DNA of 59,844 nucleotides from an uncultured Clostridia bacterium (GCA_948530865.1 CAOTKV010000011.1:1-59844); one strand, 5' to 3'. Counted from the first letter of the stretch, positions 32,903 to 42,686 are shown. Program-made: numbers and translations. The notes: generated from the sequence alone by a model not told the origin.

Positions 32903-33454
32903 TTATAAATAACTTACAATATCTTCAAATGTATCAAATCCACTTTCTTTATTTATATGTCCTGCTTTTGGTATAAAAACCTTTTCTGTTGCAACTCTAT
33001 CTGCAAATTCCTTTTCTGCATCATATTTTACATATGGATCATTATCAGAATAAAAGCAAATTATTTCATTTGCATAAATTTTTACATCTTGTAATTCTTC
33101 AAAATACATGCTTCCATTAACAGTATCATATTCATCATTAATTCCAAAATAATTATTAAATCCGCATACAAAAATTAGTTTTTTAACTTTAATCTTATTT
33201 AAAACTAAAAATTTTGATACAAATACTGGTGCAATGCTATGTGCGATAATAGTTGTATTTTCATTTATTAATCCTAGCTCACAATAATATTTAAGTAATT
33301 TGCTCCAATTTTCATAATTTTGATACTCTGTTCCAATTGGAAAATCTGGAACATAAACTGCTTTACCTTCACTTTCTAAAAAATCATGTAACCAGCTAAA
33401 CCAATTTGAATATGGATTTCCAAATGATCCATGTATAATAAAATAATTTTCCAT
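32903..33454 (-). CDS. RBBP9/YdeN-type alpha/beta hydrolase
   Basis: A 183-residue serine hydrolase fold. YFIIHGSFGNPYSNWFSWL at the N-terminus, TTIIAHSIAPVFVSKFL near 67 (nucleophile Ser in A-H-S-I-A), CFYSDNDPYV near 133 (Asp) and KAGHINKESGF near 162 (His) give the full triad of the RBBP9 family. Length is as expected. These are esterases or amidases, substrate unknown. Stop is next to the RdgB-HD start on the same strand (3 bases). Confidence 0.88.
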   Translation of the reverse strand: MENYFIIHGSFGNPYSNWFSWLHDFLESEGKAVYVPDFPIGTEYQNYENWSKLLKYYCELGLINENTTIIAHSIAPVFVSKFLVLNKIKVKKLIFVCGFNNYFGINDEYDTVNGSMYFEELQDVKIYANEIICFYSDNDPYVKYDAEKEFADRVATEKVFIPKAGHINKESGFDTFEDIVSYL

Positions 33455-33457
33455 TTT

Positions 33458-34594
33458 TTATATTCCTTTCTTCATCTCTTCAAGATAACCTTTAACATAA
33501 TTGTTCATATCTCTATCAAATATTTTTCTTGATTCTTCAAATCTTAAAATTTCATCTCTTAAAATCGGTAAATATACATCCACAATTTCATTCAATTCAT
33601 GCATATTTTCTTTCATACATCTATCCCATCTGTTTTTTCCAATATATGCAATTTTATCTGCATCTCGTAGAATTTTTCCTTCTATTGTTGGAGGTATACT
33701 TTTTCTTTTATGATTTATAACAGCAAGATAACATTTTTCTATCATATCATCATTATAGTTTAATTTTTTCATCTCTTCCTTTAAGATCTTTCCACTTTCT
33801 TCCTCATGCCCTTTATCACATACACTTCTTCCAACATCATGCCAATACGCAGATATAATACATACTTCTTTATCAGCATTAAAGGTCTCTAATAATTCTT
33901 TTTCATAATTTATAACATCTATCGTATGTCCTATAAAATGAAGTGGATCTTTTTCACATAACTTTGTTTTCTCAATTGCTATATCTATTAATTTTTTGTG
34001 TTTATTATATATTTCTTGATACTCATTTTCCTTCTCATACCATTTAGCAAAAACCTTTAGTGCTTCTACTGAACCATCAATTTTTCTTCTATTTTCTCTT
34101 TCTTCTTGATTCATTTCAGCAAGTGTCTTATCGAAATGTTCTGGCTTAAATATATACCATAAATCTGACCATTTTTCTTCTCTATCTTTTCCTTGAATTT
34201 TTTCTGCTAAATTTCCTGGATGTTTTCCATAAAAATAATGTATTTCTTTTCCGTCATGATATGCAAGACATTCCTCAAATTTACATTTTCTGTTTTCAAC
34301 TCCTTGCATTAATTTTAATATTCCTTCAATACCTATTGTATCTAGTGAAAAATTAACAAAAGCTCTGGGAAAACCATTTAATGCTTCTATAAAAAATCCT
34401 GTATCTAGTGCTATGCATGGTTTTTTCACAATACTATATGCTTGTTTAACTTTTGCTGTTGCTATTTCTTTTATATCATCACTTCTAGGTTCATCTAATT
34501 CAAAATCAAATGTACTAAATTTTAAATTACTAAAATATTTTTCAGCTGATTTTACTTTTCCTTTATTATGTGTTACAAAAACTATCTCGTTCAT
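33458..34594 (-). CDS. RdgB/HAM1-like NTP pyrophosphatase fused to an HD domain
   Basis: A 378-residue fusion. Residues 1-195 are an ITPase fold: VFVTHNKGKVKSAEKYF at the start, IALDTGFFIEALNGFPRAFV near 62 and the lid with Lys/Glu, differing from RdgB by D-T-G in place of D-S-G. Residues 200-378 are an HD phosphohydrolase: HFIGHTIDVINYEKEL near 218, ISAYWHDVGRS near 247 (H-D) and LRDADKIAYIG near 310. Together they could take a non-standard NTP to NMP and then nucleoside. Downstream of a terminator-bearing repeat (34656-34792). Confidence 0.85.
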   Translation of the reverse strand: MNEIVFVTHNKGKVKSAEKYFSNLKFSTFDFELDEPRSDDIKEIATAKVKQAYSIVKKPCIALDTGFFIEALNGFPRAFVNFSLDTIGIEGILKLMQGVENRKCKFEECLAYHDGKEIHYFYGKHPGNLAEKIQGKDREEKWSDLWYIFKPEHFDKTLAEMNQEERENRRKIDGSVEALKVFAKWYEKENEYQEIYNKHKKLIDIAIEKTKLCEKDPLHFIGHTIDVINYEKELLETFNADKEVCIISAYWHDVGRSVCDKGHEEESGKILKEEMKKLNYNDDMIEKCYLAVINHKRKSIPPTIEGKILRDADKIAYIGKNRWDRCMKENMHELNEIVDVYLPILRDEILRFEESRKIFDRDMNNYVKGYLEEMKKGI

Positions 34595-34655
34595 ATCTTA
34601 AATTCCTTTATATTTTTCTTTTTGAATTTTATCATATATTTATATAAAATAAAAG

Positions 34656-34792
34656 TGAAATTTAGGGACGCTCGAAAAATTTCACTTTTAACTCAAATAA
34701 AAACCTTGTAAGATTTATAGAATCTTACAAGGTTTTAAATATATACGTATAATTTATTAAAAATGAAATTTTTCGAGCGTCCCTAAATTTCA
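34656..34792. repeat. 137-bp nested inverted-repeat element
   Basis: Outer arms of 29 bp are exact complements (34656-34684 and 34764-34792); the core of each is AGGGACGCTCGAAAAATTTCA and its complement. Inside is a second perfect stem of 16 bp (34700-34715 with 34721-34736, loop TATAG) that resembles a terminator. The right arm includes the last codons and stop of the 34783-36213 gene. The layout is like a small non-autonomous mobile element (MITE/REP type). Confidence 0.75.
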
Positions 34793-36213
34793 TCTCTATC
34801 TCTTTGAATAATTGGTCTTAATACTAAATTATGCATAACAATTTCATCATTATCTTCCCAAATATCAGGAATGTCGTCTATAATTTCATATTCTCCATTT
34901 CTAACCATTCTTTGAATCATTCTGTATGATGTATCTTCTTTAGCACTTAAAGTTACTGGTTTATGGTCGTTGTGTGCCTTTTGGTTTATTACTCTAGTAA
35001 TATAATTATGTATTTCTTGTGTAGCAACTCTTTCTCTTGTTGGTAATGATGCAATATCAACAATCTCAATTGAATCTTCATCATCTCCATATATAATATA
35101 CCAATCATTATTTCTTGCAATTGTTAGTTCTTCTGTATAATATCCATATATATCTTCTAATTCTTCAATATCATCTATATCTTGCATCATTTTCATTTCT
35201 TCTGGATATGCTTCATCTTCAACCCTTTTTATAAATTCTAAAGTTTCTTCACTTATATTATATCCATCTTCTTCAACTAATCTTCTAAGAGGTGGTAAAG
35301 AAGATACATCTATATGTTCTAATCCACTTCTTTGTGTATATATAGTATTACTTGCTGTTTGGGCATTTTTTTCTTTTTGCTTTTTAACTATTTCTTCTTT
35401 TATTCTTTTTTTGATTTCTTCTTCCAATTTTTCTTGTGGAGTTTTAATTTTTTCTTTACCTATATCATTAATATTTCTGCATTTTGAAATAGCTCTTTGA
35501 GCTAGATTTTTTCCATTATCTCTATTATAGGCTCCAACAAATAACTTATTATCATCTAACCTTATATATAATGGTCTTCCAAGAAGATAGCTAAAATTCT
35601 TTTCCTTTTCTAATATTTTTTCTGCAACCTCTTTTGTCATTGGAGTTGGATCATATTGAGCCATTCCCATTCCAACTGGTTGACTACTGTTATACAATGC
35701 CGCTAAAACTTCTGCTTTATCTTTGTTAGAAATATCTATTGTATTTTTATCTATTTCTATATATCCATAATCTACATCATTATCATCAATTGCTTGCTGT
35801 CCTAATATTTCTTCTGCAAATCTTTTGGAGAACTCTATTGAAAAATCTTCGTCAGTTACATCATCAATATATCTTGGAATAAAAGACATAACTTGTGGTA
35901 AGTCTCCATATACTTCTAGAATTTCTTTTAAATTTTCAAATCTTTTTTCTGTAACAGAACTATTATGAAAACCACATTTTCCTTTTTCTAAATCATTTAT
36001 CAATAATTCTATATTTAGCATAAATTCATCCATAGTAACTTTATCAGGCAATGTTGAACATAAAATGTCCAAAAACAAGAACATATTATCTGGGTATCCT
36101 ATTCTTTTATCTCTATCCATATATTTTGCACTATATTCTTCAAAGTCTCCATCTACTTCTCTATCATAACCAACTAATTTTTTTCTAACATCTTTTAATA
36201 TAAATTCTTTCAT
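34783..36213 (-). CDS. Unknown 476-residue protein with a DWYI-type C-terminal module
   Basis: Not recognised. The N-terminal 240 residues are helical/charged; a middle segment (residues 255-290) is Lys/Glu-rich. Residues about 380-470 contain NNDWYIIYGDDEDSIEIV and a following ATQEIHNYITRVI, which resemble a segment near the end of the 981-residue neighbour. The last three codons and stop lie in the inverted-repeat element. It overlaps the upstream gene by one base, so the pair is translated together. Cytoplasmic by lack of membrane segments. Confidence 0.6.
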   Translation of the reverse strand: MKEFILKDVRKKLVGYDREVDGDFEEYSAKYMDRDKRIGYPDNMFLFLDILCSTLPDKVTMDEFMLNIELLINDLEKGKCGFHNSSVTEKRFENLKEILEVYGDLPQVMSFIPRYIDDVTDEDFSIEFSKRFAEEILGQQAIDDNDVDYGYIEIDKNTIDISNKDKAEVLAALYNSSQPVGMGMAQYDPTPMTKEVAEKILEKEKNFSYLLGRPLYIRLDDNKLFVGAYNRDNGKNLAQRAISKCRNINDIGKEKIKTPQEKLEEEIKKRIKEEIVKKQKEKNAQTASNTIYTQRSGLEHIDVSSLPPLRRLVEEDGYNISEETLEFIKRVEDEAYPEEMKMMQDIDDIEELEDIYGYYTEELTIARNNDWYIIYGDDEDSIEIVDIASLPTRERVATQEIHNYITRVINQKAHNDHKPVTLSAKEDTSYRMIQRMVRNGEYEIIDDIPDIWEDNDEIVMHNLVLRPIIQRDRDEI

Positions 36214-39158
36214 TATCTAATATCACCCCCAACATCATCAAAATCTATTGGAACTACTATTTTATCAGATTTAATTTGTTCTAATATTTCTTTCGCTTTG
36301 GTTTTACATTCTTGTGTAGCTCTTTTATCTTTCGGTAATATTTGCATTTCAACATCACCATCATTATTTATTGCTATATACCAATCTTTATTATAAGTTA
36401 CATATTTACATTTTCTAACATTAGTTTTTCTTGTACTTCCAGTTTTAGAATATTCTATACCATCTAATTCTGTATTTATTTTCTCAATTTCTTTATCATT
36501 TAAATTTGATATATCACGATACTCTAAAATATCAGGTCTTGGATCTTCATATCTTGCAACTACTTCACCAAAATATAAATCATCATAATTTTTCTCAGCA
36601 AGTATTGCTTGTTCATATTTAGCATCTGTATAATTAACGTTTTCTAGCATTGTAGGTAATGGTCTCATATTTAATTTTTTCTCAGCCTCTGTCATCTTAG
36701 ATTCTGATGTTCCATATGTTACTAGTTTTAAACTTTCCACCTCATTTTCGGAATTTTGAGAAACCTCTAATAAATGTTCACTTGCTTTTTGATAAACTTC
36801 TAATAATTTATCATAACTATAACTTCCTCTTGTTTCGACATTATCAAAGCACAATACATTTCCATTTCTCCAAGTCCAACTTTGTGCAATTAATTCTCCA
36901 TCTTTTCTAACTACAAAAGTTCTTCCATTTTTACTGCTTATTGAATGATATAAAGATTGTCTTGATAAACCATCTATTAAGAAACAACATCTTGTTAAAT
37001 ATCCAACAGATAATGCAAGTGGGTTATCTAAATCTAGCATTTCATATTCATAGTTATCTATTTTTCCTTGAACTTTAGGAATTGTTGAATATTGCCTTTG
37101 TCTCATTGTAGAATACCAATCTTTGGCTTTTTGGATTATCTCTGGTTTTTTAGTTCCTATATCTCTTAATACTGGTTCTAGTTTATATTCATCAGGTTTT
37201 AAAAATATAGTTTGATTCTTAAATAAATCTAATACTCTTTTTACACTTATATTTCCATTTAATTTTTTATAAATTAAATCCCAATCATTACAAATAGTTG
37301 ATAAATATCTATCAAATTCAGGAATTTCTCCTTTTAACATTCTATTTATATTTGAATTTGCAAAATTTCCACTTCCTCCAAATAAAAAATTACTTAACTT
37401 TTCATTTGTTTTTGGCGTTCCATCTGCATTCATATCTATATTTCTTAATTTTAAATCATTAAACATATACTCAAAAGTTGTAAAACCAGTTTCACTATCC
37501 AACATTTTTAAGGTTTTATCATATCCGCAAAGGAAAAACATTTTATAAGCTAGTTTTTGCACATTTTCATCTAATGGATTTGTTTGCTTATATCTTTCTT
37601 TTATTTTTGAACATAATTTTTTGTAAAGTTTTAAATTATATGTTTGAACTTGTTTTTCTGTTACATCTTTTACTATATTCTCAACTTTCTCAACATCTTT
37701 TTCTTGTGGATTACGTGATAAATAAATTAATGCTTTAGCAGTTTCTAAATCATTTATTGTACTAAATGAAATATTTCCTTTAACAATTCTATAAAATAAA
37801 CTATTACTTATATTATCATCAACTGTATTGTCTCTACGAAGATTTTTAAATAAATGATTCATATATTTGGTTCTCAAATTTATATAACTTTCATTTTTAT
37901 CATTTATTTCATTATCTTTCATTAATATTCTACTTAATAGTATTGCTTTAATATAATCATCATCAAACAATTTATGTGATTTGTCATCTTTAAGCTCTAA
38001 AACTGTTCTATCGAATTCTTGTTTTAAATCAACACCTTGATTTTTTAATTCTTCAAATTCTTCTAATTTCTGCTCAGAATAAATCTCTATCATTTTATTT
38101 TTTACTGATTTAGACATAAATTTTTCTAATGTTTGTGACTTTTCTCCTGAAAATCTATCTCTATATTCAAGTAATACTGTTGCTTTTACTTCATCAGAAT
38201 CATATTCAAAAAGTTCTACTATCTCATTTAAATCCATTGTAGAAAATTTTTCTTTTAATTTATATATTGAATCTACTCTTTCTTTATCTTCTAGTCTTCT
38301 TATAAAAGTTTTAAAATATGGTGTAGATACTTCTGCTAATTTCCCACCTAATTCAGACCATATTTTATATAATAATTCTGAATTATTTGTTTTTAAGCAA
38401 AACATTTTCATTAAACTATCTGCATCTATATTTTGAATTTGATCTTTAAATCTATTTACAGTTTCTTCTAAATTTTCATCATTGCTAGACATTATTACTT
38501 TATAGCAATCTTCATCATTTCCTATATTTCTAGCATATTTTTGAGTATAAAAATCTATATTGTCTTGATATAATGACATAGCAACATTAGACATATCTTC
38601 TGATGAATAATCTTTAAACTTTTCTTCAAAAGTTTCTAATATATATTTTTGTGTATCTTTTCCCACTGAAGCCATAAAATTATAAAATGTATTAGGTTCA
38701 CTATTCATTAATTCATCTTTGCAAACTTCAATTGCAGAAATTTGTTCTTCTTCTGGTAAATTAATAATTATTGTTTCTACAATTTTGGGCTCTAATAAAT
38801 TATGATGTTTTCTCAATACTTCTTTTATACAATCTTTATCCATGTATTGTAGCGATTCTATTAATGTAAGCAAATCTAATGATTTAAGTTCATTTTTAGC
38901 ACTTTCTTCAATTTCTGTATTTCCGAATCCTCTATTCTCATAAGCTAAATCTGAAAATAAAACTCTCTGAAACAATACTTCACTTGAAGAAATTCTTTCA
39001 TAAAGATTAAATCTTTTTTCAACAAAATTAAGAATAGCATTAGCATCTAAAAATGGTAATTTTTCAATTTCTTTATCATATTTTTTTAACATCTCTTGTA
39101 CTTTTGATAATGGCATTCTTTGGATTTTATTAACAAAAATATTAATTTCAAAACTCAT
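36213..39158 (-). CDS. Unknown 981-residue protein
   Basis: A very large protein. Residues 1-650 are predicted helical with repeated acidic helices and may be a HEAT/armadillo-like scaffold. Residues about 680-830 hold RCCFLIDGLSRQSL, GRTFVVRKDGELIAQSWTWR and VLCFDNVETRGSY, reminiscent of a GNAT-like or PcfJ-type domain (I recall similar strings in phage and plasmid proteins, unverified). The final 100 residues have NKDWYIAINNDGDVEMQIL and RATQECKTKAKEIL, shared with the 476-residue neighbour. Start ATG with AAAGGAG. First gene of a two-gene operon transcribed away from the L,D-transpeptidase. Confidence 0.6.
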   Translation of the reverse strand: MSFEINIFVNKIQRMPLSKVQEMLKKYDKEIEKLPFLDANAILNFVEKRFNLYERISSSEVLFQRVLFSDLAYENRGFGNTEIEESAKNELKSLDLLTLIESLQYMDKDCIKEVLRKHHNLLEPKIVETIIINLPEEEQISAIEVCKDELMNSEPNTFYNFMASVGKDTQKYILETFEEKFKDYSSEDMSNVAMSLYQDNIDFYTQKYARNIGNDEDCYKVIMSSNDENLEETVNRFKDQIQNIDADSLMKMFCLKTNNSELLYKIWSELGGKLAEVSTPYFKTFIRRLEDKERVDSIYKLKEKFSTMDLNEIVELFEYDSDEVKATVLLEYRDRFSGEKSQTLEKFMSKSVKNKMIEIYSEQKLEEFEELKNQGVDLKQEFDRTVLELKDDKSHKLFDDDYIKAILLSRILMKDNEINDKNESYINLRTKYMNHLFKNLRRDNTVDDNISNSLFYRIVKGNISFSTINDLETAKALIYLSRNPQEKDVEKVENIVKDVTEKQVQTYNLKLYKKLCSKIKERYKQTNPLDENVQKLAYKMFFLCGYDKTLKMLDSETGFTTFEYMFNDLKLRNIDMNADGTPKTNEKLSNFLFGGSGNFANSNINRMLKGEIPEFDRYLSTICNDWDLIYKKLNGNISVKRVLDLFKNQTIFLKPDEYKLEPVLRDIGTKKPEIIQKAKDWYSTMRQRQYSTIPKVQGKIDNYEYEMLDLDNPLALSVGYLTRCCFLIDGLSRQSLYHSISSKNGRTFVVRKDGELIAQSWTWRNGNVLCFDNVETRGSYSYDKLLEVYQKASEHLLEVSQNSENEVESLKLVTYGTSESKMTEAEKKLNMRPLPTMLENVNYTDAKYEQAILAEKNYDDLYFGEVVARYEDPRPDILEYRDISNLNDKEIEKINTELDGIEYSKTGSTRKTNVRKCKYVTYNKDWYIAINNDGDVEMQILPKDKRATQECKTKAKEILEQIKSDKIVVPIDFDDVGGDIR

Positions 39159-39226
39159 TATATTTTCTCCTTTTTAAAGTTAACATAAATATATTATCAT
39201 ATTTAATGCTATTTTTCAATATTATT

Positions 39227-39255
39227 TTAACTTTTTATGTTACCCGTGCTATAAT
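39227..39255 (+). promoter_or_regulatory. Promoter of the L,D-transpeptidase gene
   Basis: TATAAT at 39250-39255 with a weak TTAACT at 39227-39232, spacing 17. Divergent from the 981-residue protein gene. Confidence 0.5.
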
Positions 39256-39306
39256 GATACTTAGCAAAAAACGTTTATTAAGCAAACTCAGAAAGGAGCT
39301 TACCCT

Positions 39307-40710
39307 ATGACTAGAAATCACAACAATACTACTTATCGGAGAAATTCACGTAAATTAAGTGAAGAAAAACTCCGCAAAAGAAAGGTTCGGCGCATATCTT
39401 TTGCAATGCTAGCAATAGTAATAGCTATTATTATTGCTGGTGTAGCCTTATGGAACTTCTACCAGTCTCATTTCAACCCTGGTACTACTATCAATGGCGT
39501 AGACTGTTCTTGGCTTACACCCGAACAAGCACATGAAAAACTGAATATGGAACTTGGAGAAAAGGTTATATCTTTTGTTTTCACAGATGATATTACCACC
39601 TGTACTGGAAAATCCTTTGATTTAGAGGCAAGTTACAGTGAAATAGAAACTTTTTTGATTAACCAAAAAGTTGGTGACAAACAAAAAAAGTTTTATTTAG
39701 CTGAATTTTTATTGGACACGCCAGCATTGCTTGATATTATGGAAGAAAATCCACATTTTGATGAAAATGCTATGGTCTATCCACAGGATGCTTACATAAC
39801 ATTATCTGAAGATAATTTACTCTCTATTGTGCCAGAGGTTAAAGGAAATTACATTGATTTTGATGAAGCCGCAAGATTAGCCTTCAGAAGCATTCGAGAT
39901 GGACAAACAACAATCGATTTTGCCAGTATTACCCATTCTACTCCCAAAATAAAATCTGAAGATTTGCAGATAATAGTAGATTCAATAAATGATATTTTAA
40001 ATACAACAATAACTTTCAATATTAATGACAATTCTTCTTTAATTTTAGATAAATCTGTAATGAAGAACTGGATTGTTATTAGTGACGATGGAAGTTATAG
40101 TATTGATATCGACTCGAACTTACCTGCTTGGGTAGATTTATTAGCTGAAAGTTGTGAAGGTTCTTCAACAACTTTTGAATTTCAGGCAACAGATTTTGGA
40201 ACTGTAACTGTTCCAGCCAAAAATTTGTCTCTTAACAAAGAAGCTGAAATTGAACTAATAAAATCAGAACTGGGTACAGCACAAGCTTATACACATACTC
40301 CCATTTACAATCTTTCTGTTGGCGATAGTTATGTTGAAATAGACATAGCAAGACAACATGTATGGTTTTATAAAAATGGTGAATGTCTTGTAAGTACAGA
40401 TTGTGTAACTGGCAATAAAGGAAATCATGATACACGCAAGGGCTATTTCTTCCTTACCAGTAAAGAAACAGATAGAATTTTGCGGGGTGAAAATGATAAT
40501 GGAACAAGATATGCCTCACATGTAGATTTTTGGATGCCATTTGATGGTGGTATTGGTCTTCACGATGCTGCTTGGAGAGGAGCATTTGGAGGAACAATTT
40601 ACATCGGAAATGGTTCTCATGGCTGTGTTAACCTTCCCAGAAGTGCAGCCAAAACCATATATGAAAACATTGATAAAACAATACCAATTATAGTCTATTC
40701 TTCAAACTAA
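39307..40710 (+). CDS. L,D-transpeptidase with peptidoglycan-binding domain
   Basis: A 467-residue cell-wall enzyme. A membrane anchor (residues 30-50, FAMLAIVIAIIIAGVALW) follows a basic N-terminus. Residues 60-300 form a PG_binding_4-like domain (VDCSWLTPEQAHEKL). Residues 345-467 are a YkuD catalytic domain: VEIDIARQHVWFYKNG, then GIGLHDAAWR and the catalytic signature GNGSHGCVNLP (His and Cys). It would form 3-3 cross-links in peptidoglycan. Start has AAAGGAG. Composition is richer in G and C than neighbours; single-gene unit. Confidence 0.93.
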   Translation: MTRNHNNTTYRRNSRKLSEEKLRKRKVRRISFAMLAIVIAIIIAGVALWNFYQSHFNPGTTINGVDCSWLTPEQAHEKLNMELGEKVISFVFTDDITTCTGKSFDLEASYSEIETFLINQKVGDKQKKFYLAEFLLDTPALLDIMEENPHFDENAMVYPQDAYITLSEDNLLSIVPEVKGNYIDFDEAARLAFRSIRDGQTTIDFASITHSTPKIKSEDLQIIVDSINDILNTTITFNINDNSSLILDKSVMKNWIVISDDGSYSIDIDSNLPAWVDLLAESCEGSSTTFEFQATDFGTVTVPAKNLSLNKEAEIELIKSELGTAQAYTHTPIYNLSVGDSYVEIDIARQHVWFYKNGECLVSTDCVTGNKGNHDTRKGYFFLTSKETDRILRGENDNGTRYASHVDFWMPFDGGIGLHDAAWRGAFGGTIYIGNGSHGCVNLPRSAAKTIYENIDKTIPIIVYSSN

Positions 40711-40749
40711 ACTTTCTGAAAAAATATACAAAATATTTTTAGTATAAAC

Positions 40750-40780
40750 AAAAGCCAACTCCTCTTGGGGTTGGCTTTTT
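40750..40780. terminator. Terminator shared by converging genes
   Basis: Stem AAAGCCAACTCC with GGGGTTGGCTTT (minor mismatch in the loop end) followed by T run on the plus strand and A run on the other; lies between the convergent L,D-transpeptidase and MBL-fold genes. Confidence 0.8.
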
Positions 40781-40783
40781 GAT

Positions 40784-41590
40784 TTATAAAATAATTTCAT
40801 CAAAATCATTAGGAACATACACATTTCCTGTAAAATTTTCTTTAGCTTCTTTTATATACATTTCCTTTCGCTTTTCTCTTAAATTTTCTTGTGTATGCCA
40901 TAAAATTAAATTTTTTATATTTAGATTTTCTGCTTTTATACTTGCCGATTTTGCAGTATCATGATTTTTTTCTCTTGGTTTGTATTTATCTGATTCTGTT
41001 TCTAAACAAAATGATTCATGTAATAAGTAATCTATATTTTTAACATCATCATATAATTTCTCATCTAATGGTTCGTCTCCCATAAATGCAAGAATTTTTC
41101 CATTATTTAATGTTGTTTTAAATCCATACTGTTTATCTGATTTAGAAAAAATATCCAAAAATTCTAATTCATAGTCTAAAACTCTAACTTTTTCATGATC
41201 CTTTACTATATTTATAAAAATTCTTTTATCTATAAATTTTTGTTGACTTTTTCTTAATAAAGTATATATTTGATTTCTTATAATTTCTGCAACTTCATCA
41301 TGGCAATATATATTCAAATATCCTTCATACTTTCCTTTTTGCATTGCTAAATCAACAAACCTATATATCCATAACATACCAAATAAATGGTCAATATGTT
41401 TATGTGATATAAATATATTATGTATTTTATTTAAATCAATATTGGCTTTTTTAAATTGTCTTAAAATTCCATTTCCACCACCAGTATCTACTAATAAATA
41501 TTCACCTTTACCATCTTCTAATACAAAACATGTATTAAAATTTTCTGTAACACTTGCTGTTCCAGTACCCAAAACTATAATTTTTTCCAT
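40784..41590 (-). CDS. Metallo-beta-lactamase-fold hydrolase, second copy
   Basis: A 268-residue paralogue of the 29251-30051 product. FISHKHIDHLFGMLWIY near 60 holds the H-x-H-x-D-H motif (T replaced by I), FMGDEPLDEKL near 172 and ILWHTQENLREKRKEMY near 240 complete the metal site. Both copies begin with a G-T-G-x-x-x-V/T strand and contain a L-x-D-T-G-G segment. It follows a radical SAM gene by nine bases and is the last of a kinase/radical SAM/MBL operon, a pairing that differs from that of the first copy. Substrate unknown. Confidence 0.85.
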   Translation of the reverse strand: MEKIIVLGTGTASVTENFNTCFVLEDGKGEYLLVDTGGGNGILRQFKKANIDLNKIHNIFISHKHIDHLFGMLWIYRFVDLAMQKGKYEGYLNIYCHDEVAEIIRNQIYTLLRKSQQKFIDKRIFINIVKDHEKVRVLDYELEFLDIFSKSDKQYGFKTTLNNGKILAFMGDEPLDEKLYDDVKNIDYLLHESFCLETESDKYKPREKNHDTAKSASIKAENLNIKNLILWHTQENLREKRKEMYIKEAKENFTGNVYVPNDFDEIIL

Positions 41591-41599
41591 ATTTCTCTC

Positions 41600-42676
41600 C
41601 TATCTTTCACACTCTTTATCAACTAATTTTCCCGAAAATCCATAAACCTGTCTACATAGCGGTTCTTTTCTTTTTCCACCACGCACAACAACCTTTTCTA
41701 AATCTTCATATATACTATGCAATTTAATTCCATATTTTTTCATTGTTTCTATATCTATTTCTTTAAATGCAGGACATGGCAATATTGTTCCATCATATTT
41801 TATGTCTAATTTTTCAGTTCCAGCTGTGCATAAATGCGATATTTTTCCATTTAATGGAATACCTATTCTAATATTTCCACTATAATTGTTTTTTGAATTT
41901 TCTAATATTTCAGAAAATTCTTTTAATTCTTCTTGACTTAACATTAATTCTTTTTTATTAATTCTTCCTCTACCTTGTGGAACAAAATTTAAAATGCTAA
42001 TATTTTGAACTTTTGACATTTCTAAGCACTCAAGTATATCTGGAAATTGTTTATAATTTGGTTTCATAGGAATAAAATGTACATCAACATTTAAACCATT
42101 TGAACTTGCTTTTATTAATGAATCCATTAAATATGTATTTAAACCTTTTCTTCCCATTAAATAATTATCTGTTTCTTCTTCAAATGCTTGCCAGTCAAAT
42201 ACAATTTTATCTAAGCCTAACTGTTTTAACTTTTCACATTCTTGTTTTGTTATTGCTACAAATGGTCTTGGTTCTAAGCATCTATCATAATATCTTTTCA
42301 CATTATTTTTTAATCTTTCATTCCAAGGTTCATGCTTTTCTATTTCTTTTATATCTTTTTCACATTTGCTTTTAATATATTCTATCATTTCCACTGGAAT
42401 TTCGGGAGCTTTTTTTATTCCACTTGTAAAAAGAACTGTTCTAATTCCATTACTTTTACAAAATTCTATCATTTCAAATAAGTTTGGATGTAACAATGGC
42501 TCTCCACCAGAAATTGATATTTCTTCTATTCCACCACTGTTTACAAAATGCATAATTGTTTTTTTAAACATTTCTAATGAAATTATTTTTTTCTTATCTT
42601 GTGATGAATTAGAAGAACAAAACTTACACTTATTTGGACAAGTTTGTATTACTTCAAAACACAAATCTTTTAACAT
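41600..42676 (-). CDS. Radical SAM protein with partial SPASM-type C-terminus
   Basis: A 358-residue enzyme. CPNKCKFCSSNSSQDKKK near residue 13 is the cluster motif and EISISGGEPLLHPNLFEM near 51 the SAM site. Near the C-terminus, HLCTAGTEKLDIKYDGTILP and PLCRQVYGF hold three Cys that could bind an auxiliary cluster, arranged like a short SPASM/twitch domain. The middle has an unusual insert of about 60 residues (KCEKDIKEIEKHEPWNERL) between SAM and the next strand. Ten bases after the kinase-like gene, nine before the MBL gene. Confidence 0.88.
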   Translation of the reverse strand: MLKDLCFEVIQTCPNKCKFCSSNSSQDKKKIISLEMFKKTIMHFVNSGGIEEISISGGEPLLHPNLFEMIEFCKSNGIRTVLFTSGIKKAPEIPVEMIEYIKSKCEKDIKEIEKHEPWNERLKNNVKRYYDRCLEPRPFVAITKQECEKLKQLGLDKIVFDWQAFEEETDNYLMGRKGLNTYLMDSLIKASSNGLNVDVHFIPMKPNYKQFPDILECLEMSKVQNISILNFVPQGRGRINKKELMLSQEELKEFSEILENSKNNYSGNIRIGIPLNGKISHLCTAGTEKLDIKYDGTILPCPAFKEIDIETMKKYGIKLHSIYEDLEKVVVRGGKRKEPLCRQVYGFSGKLVDKECER

Positions 42677-42686
42677 TATTTTCTCC

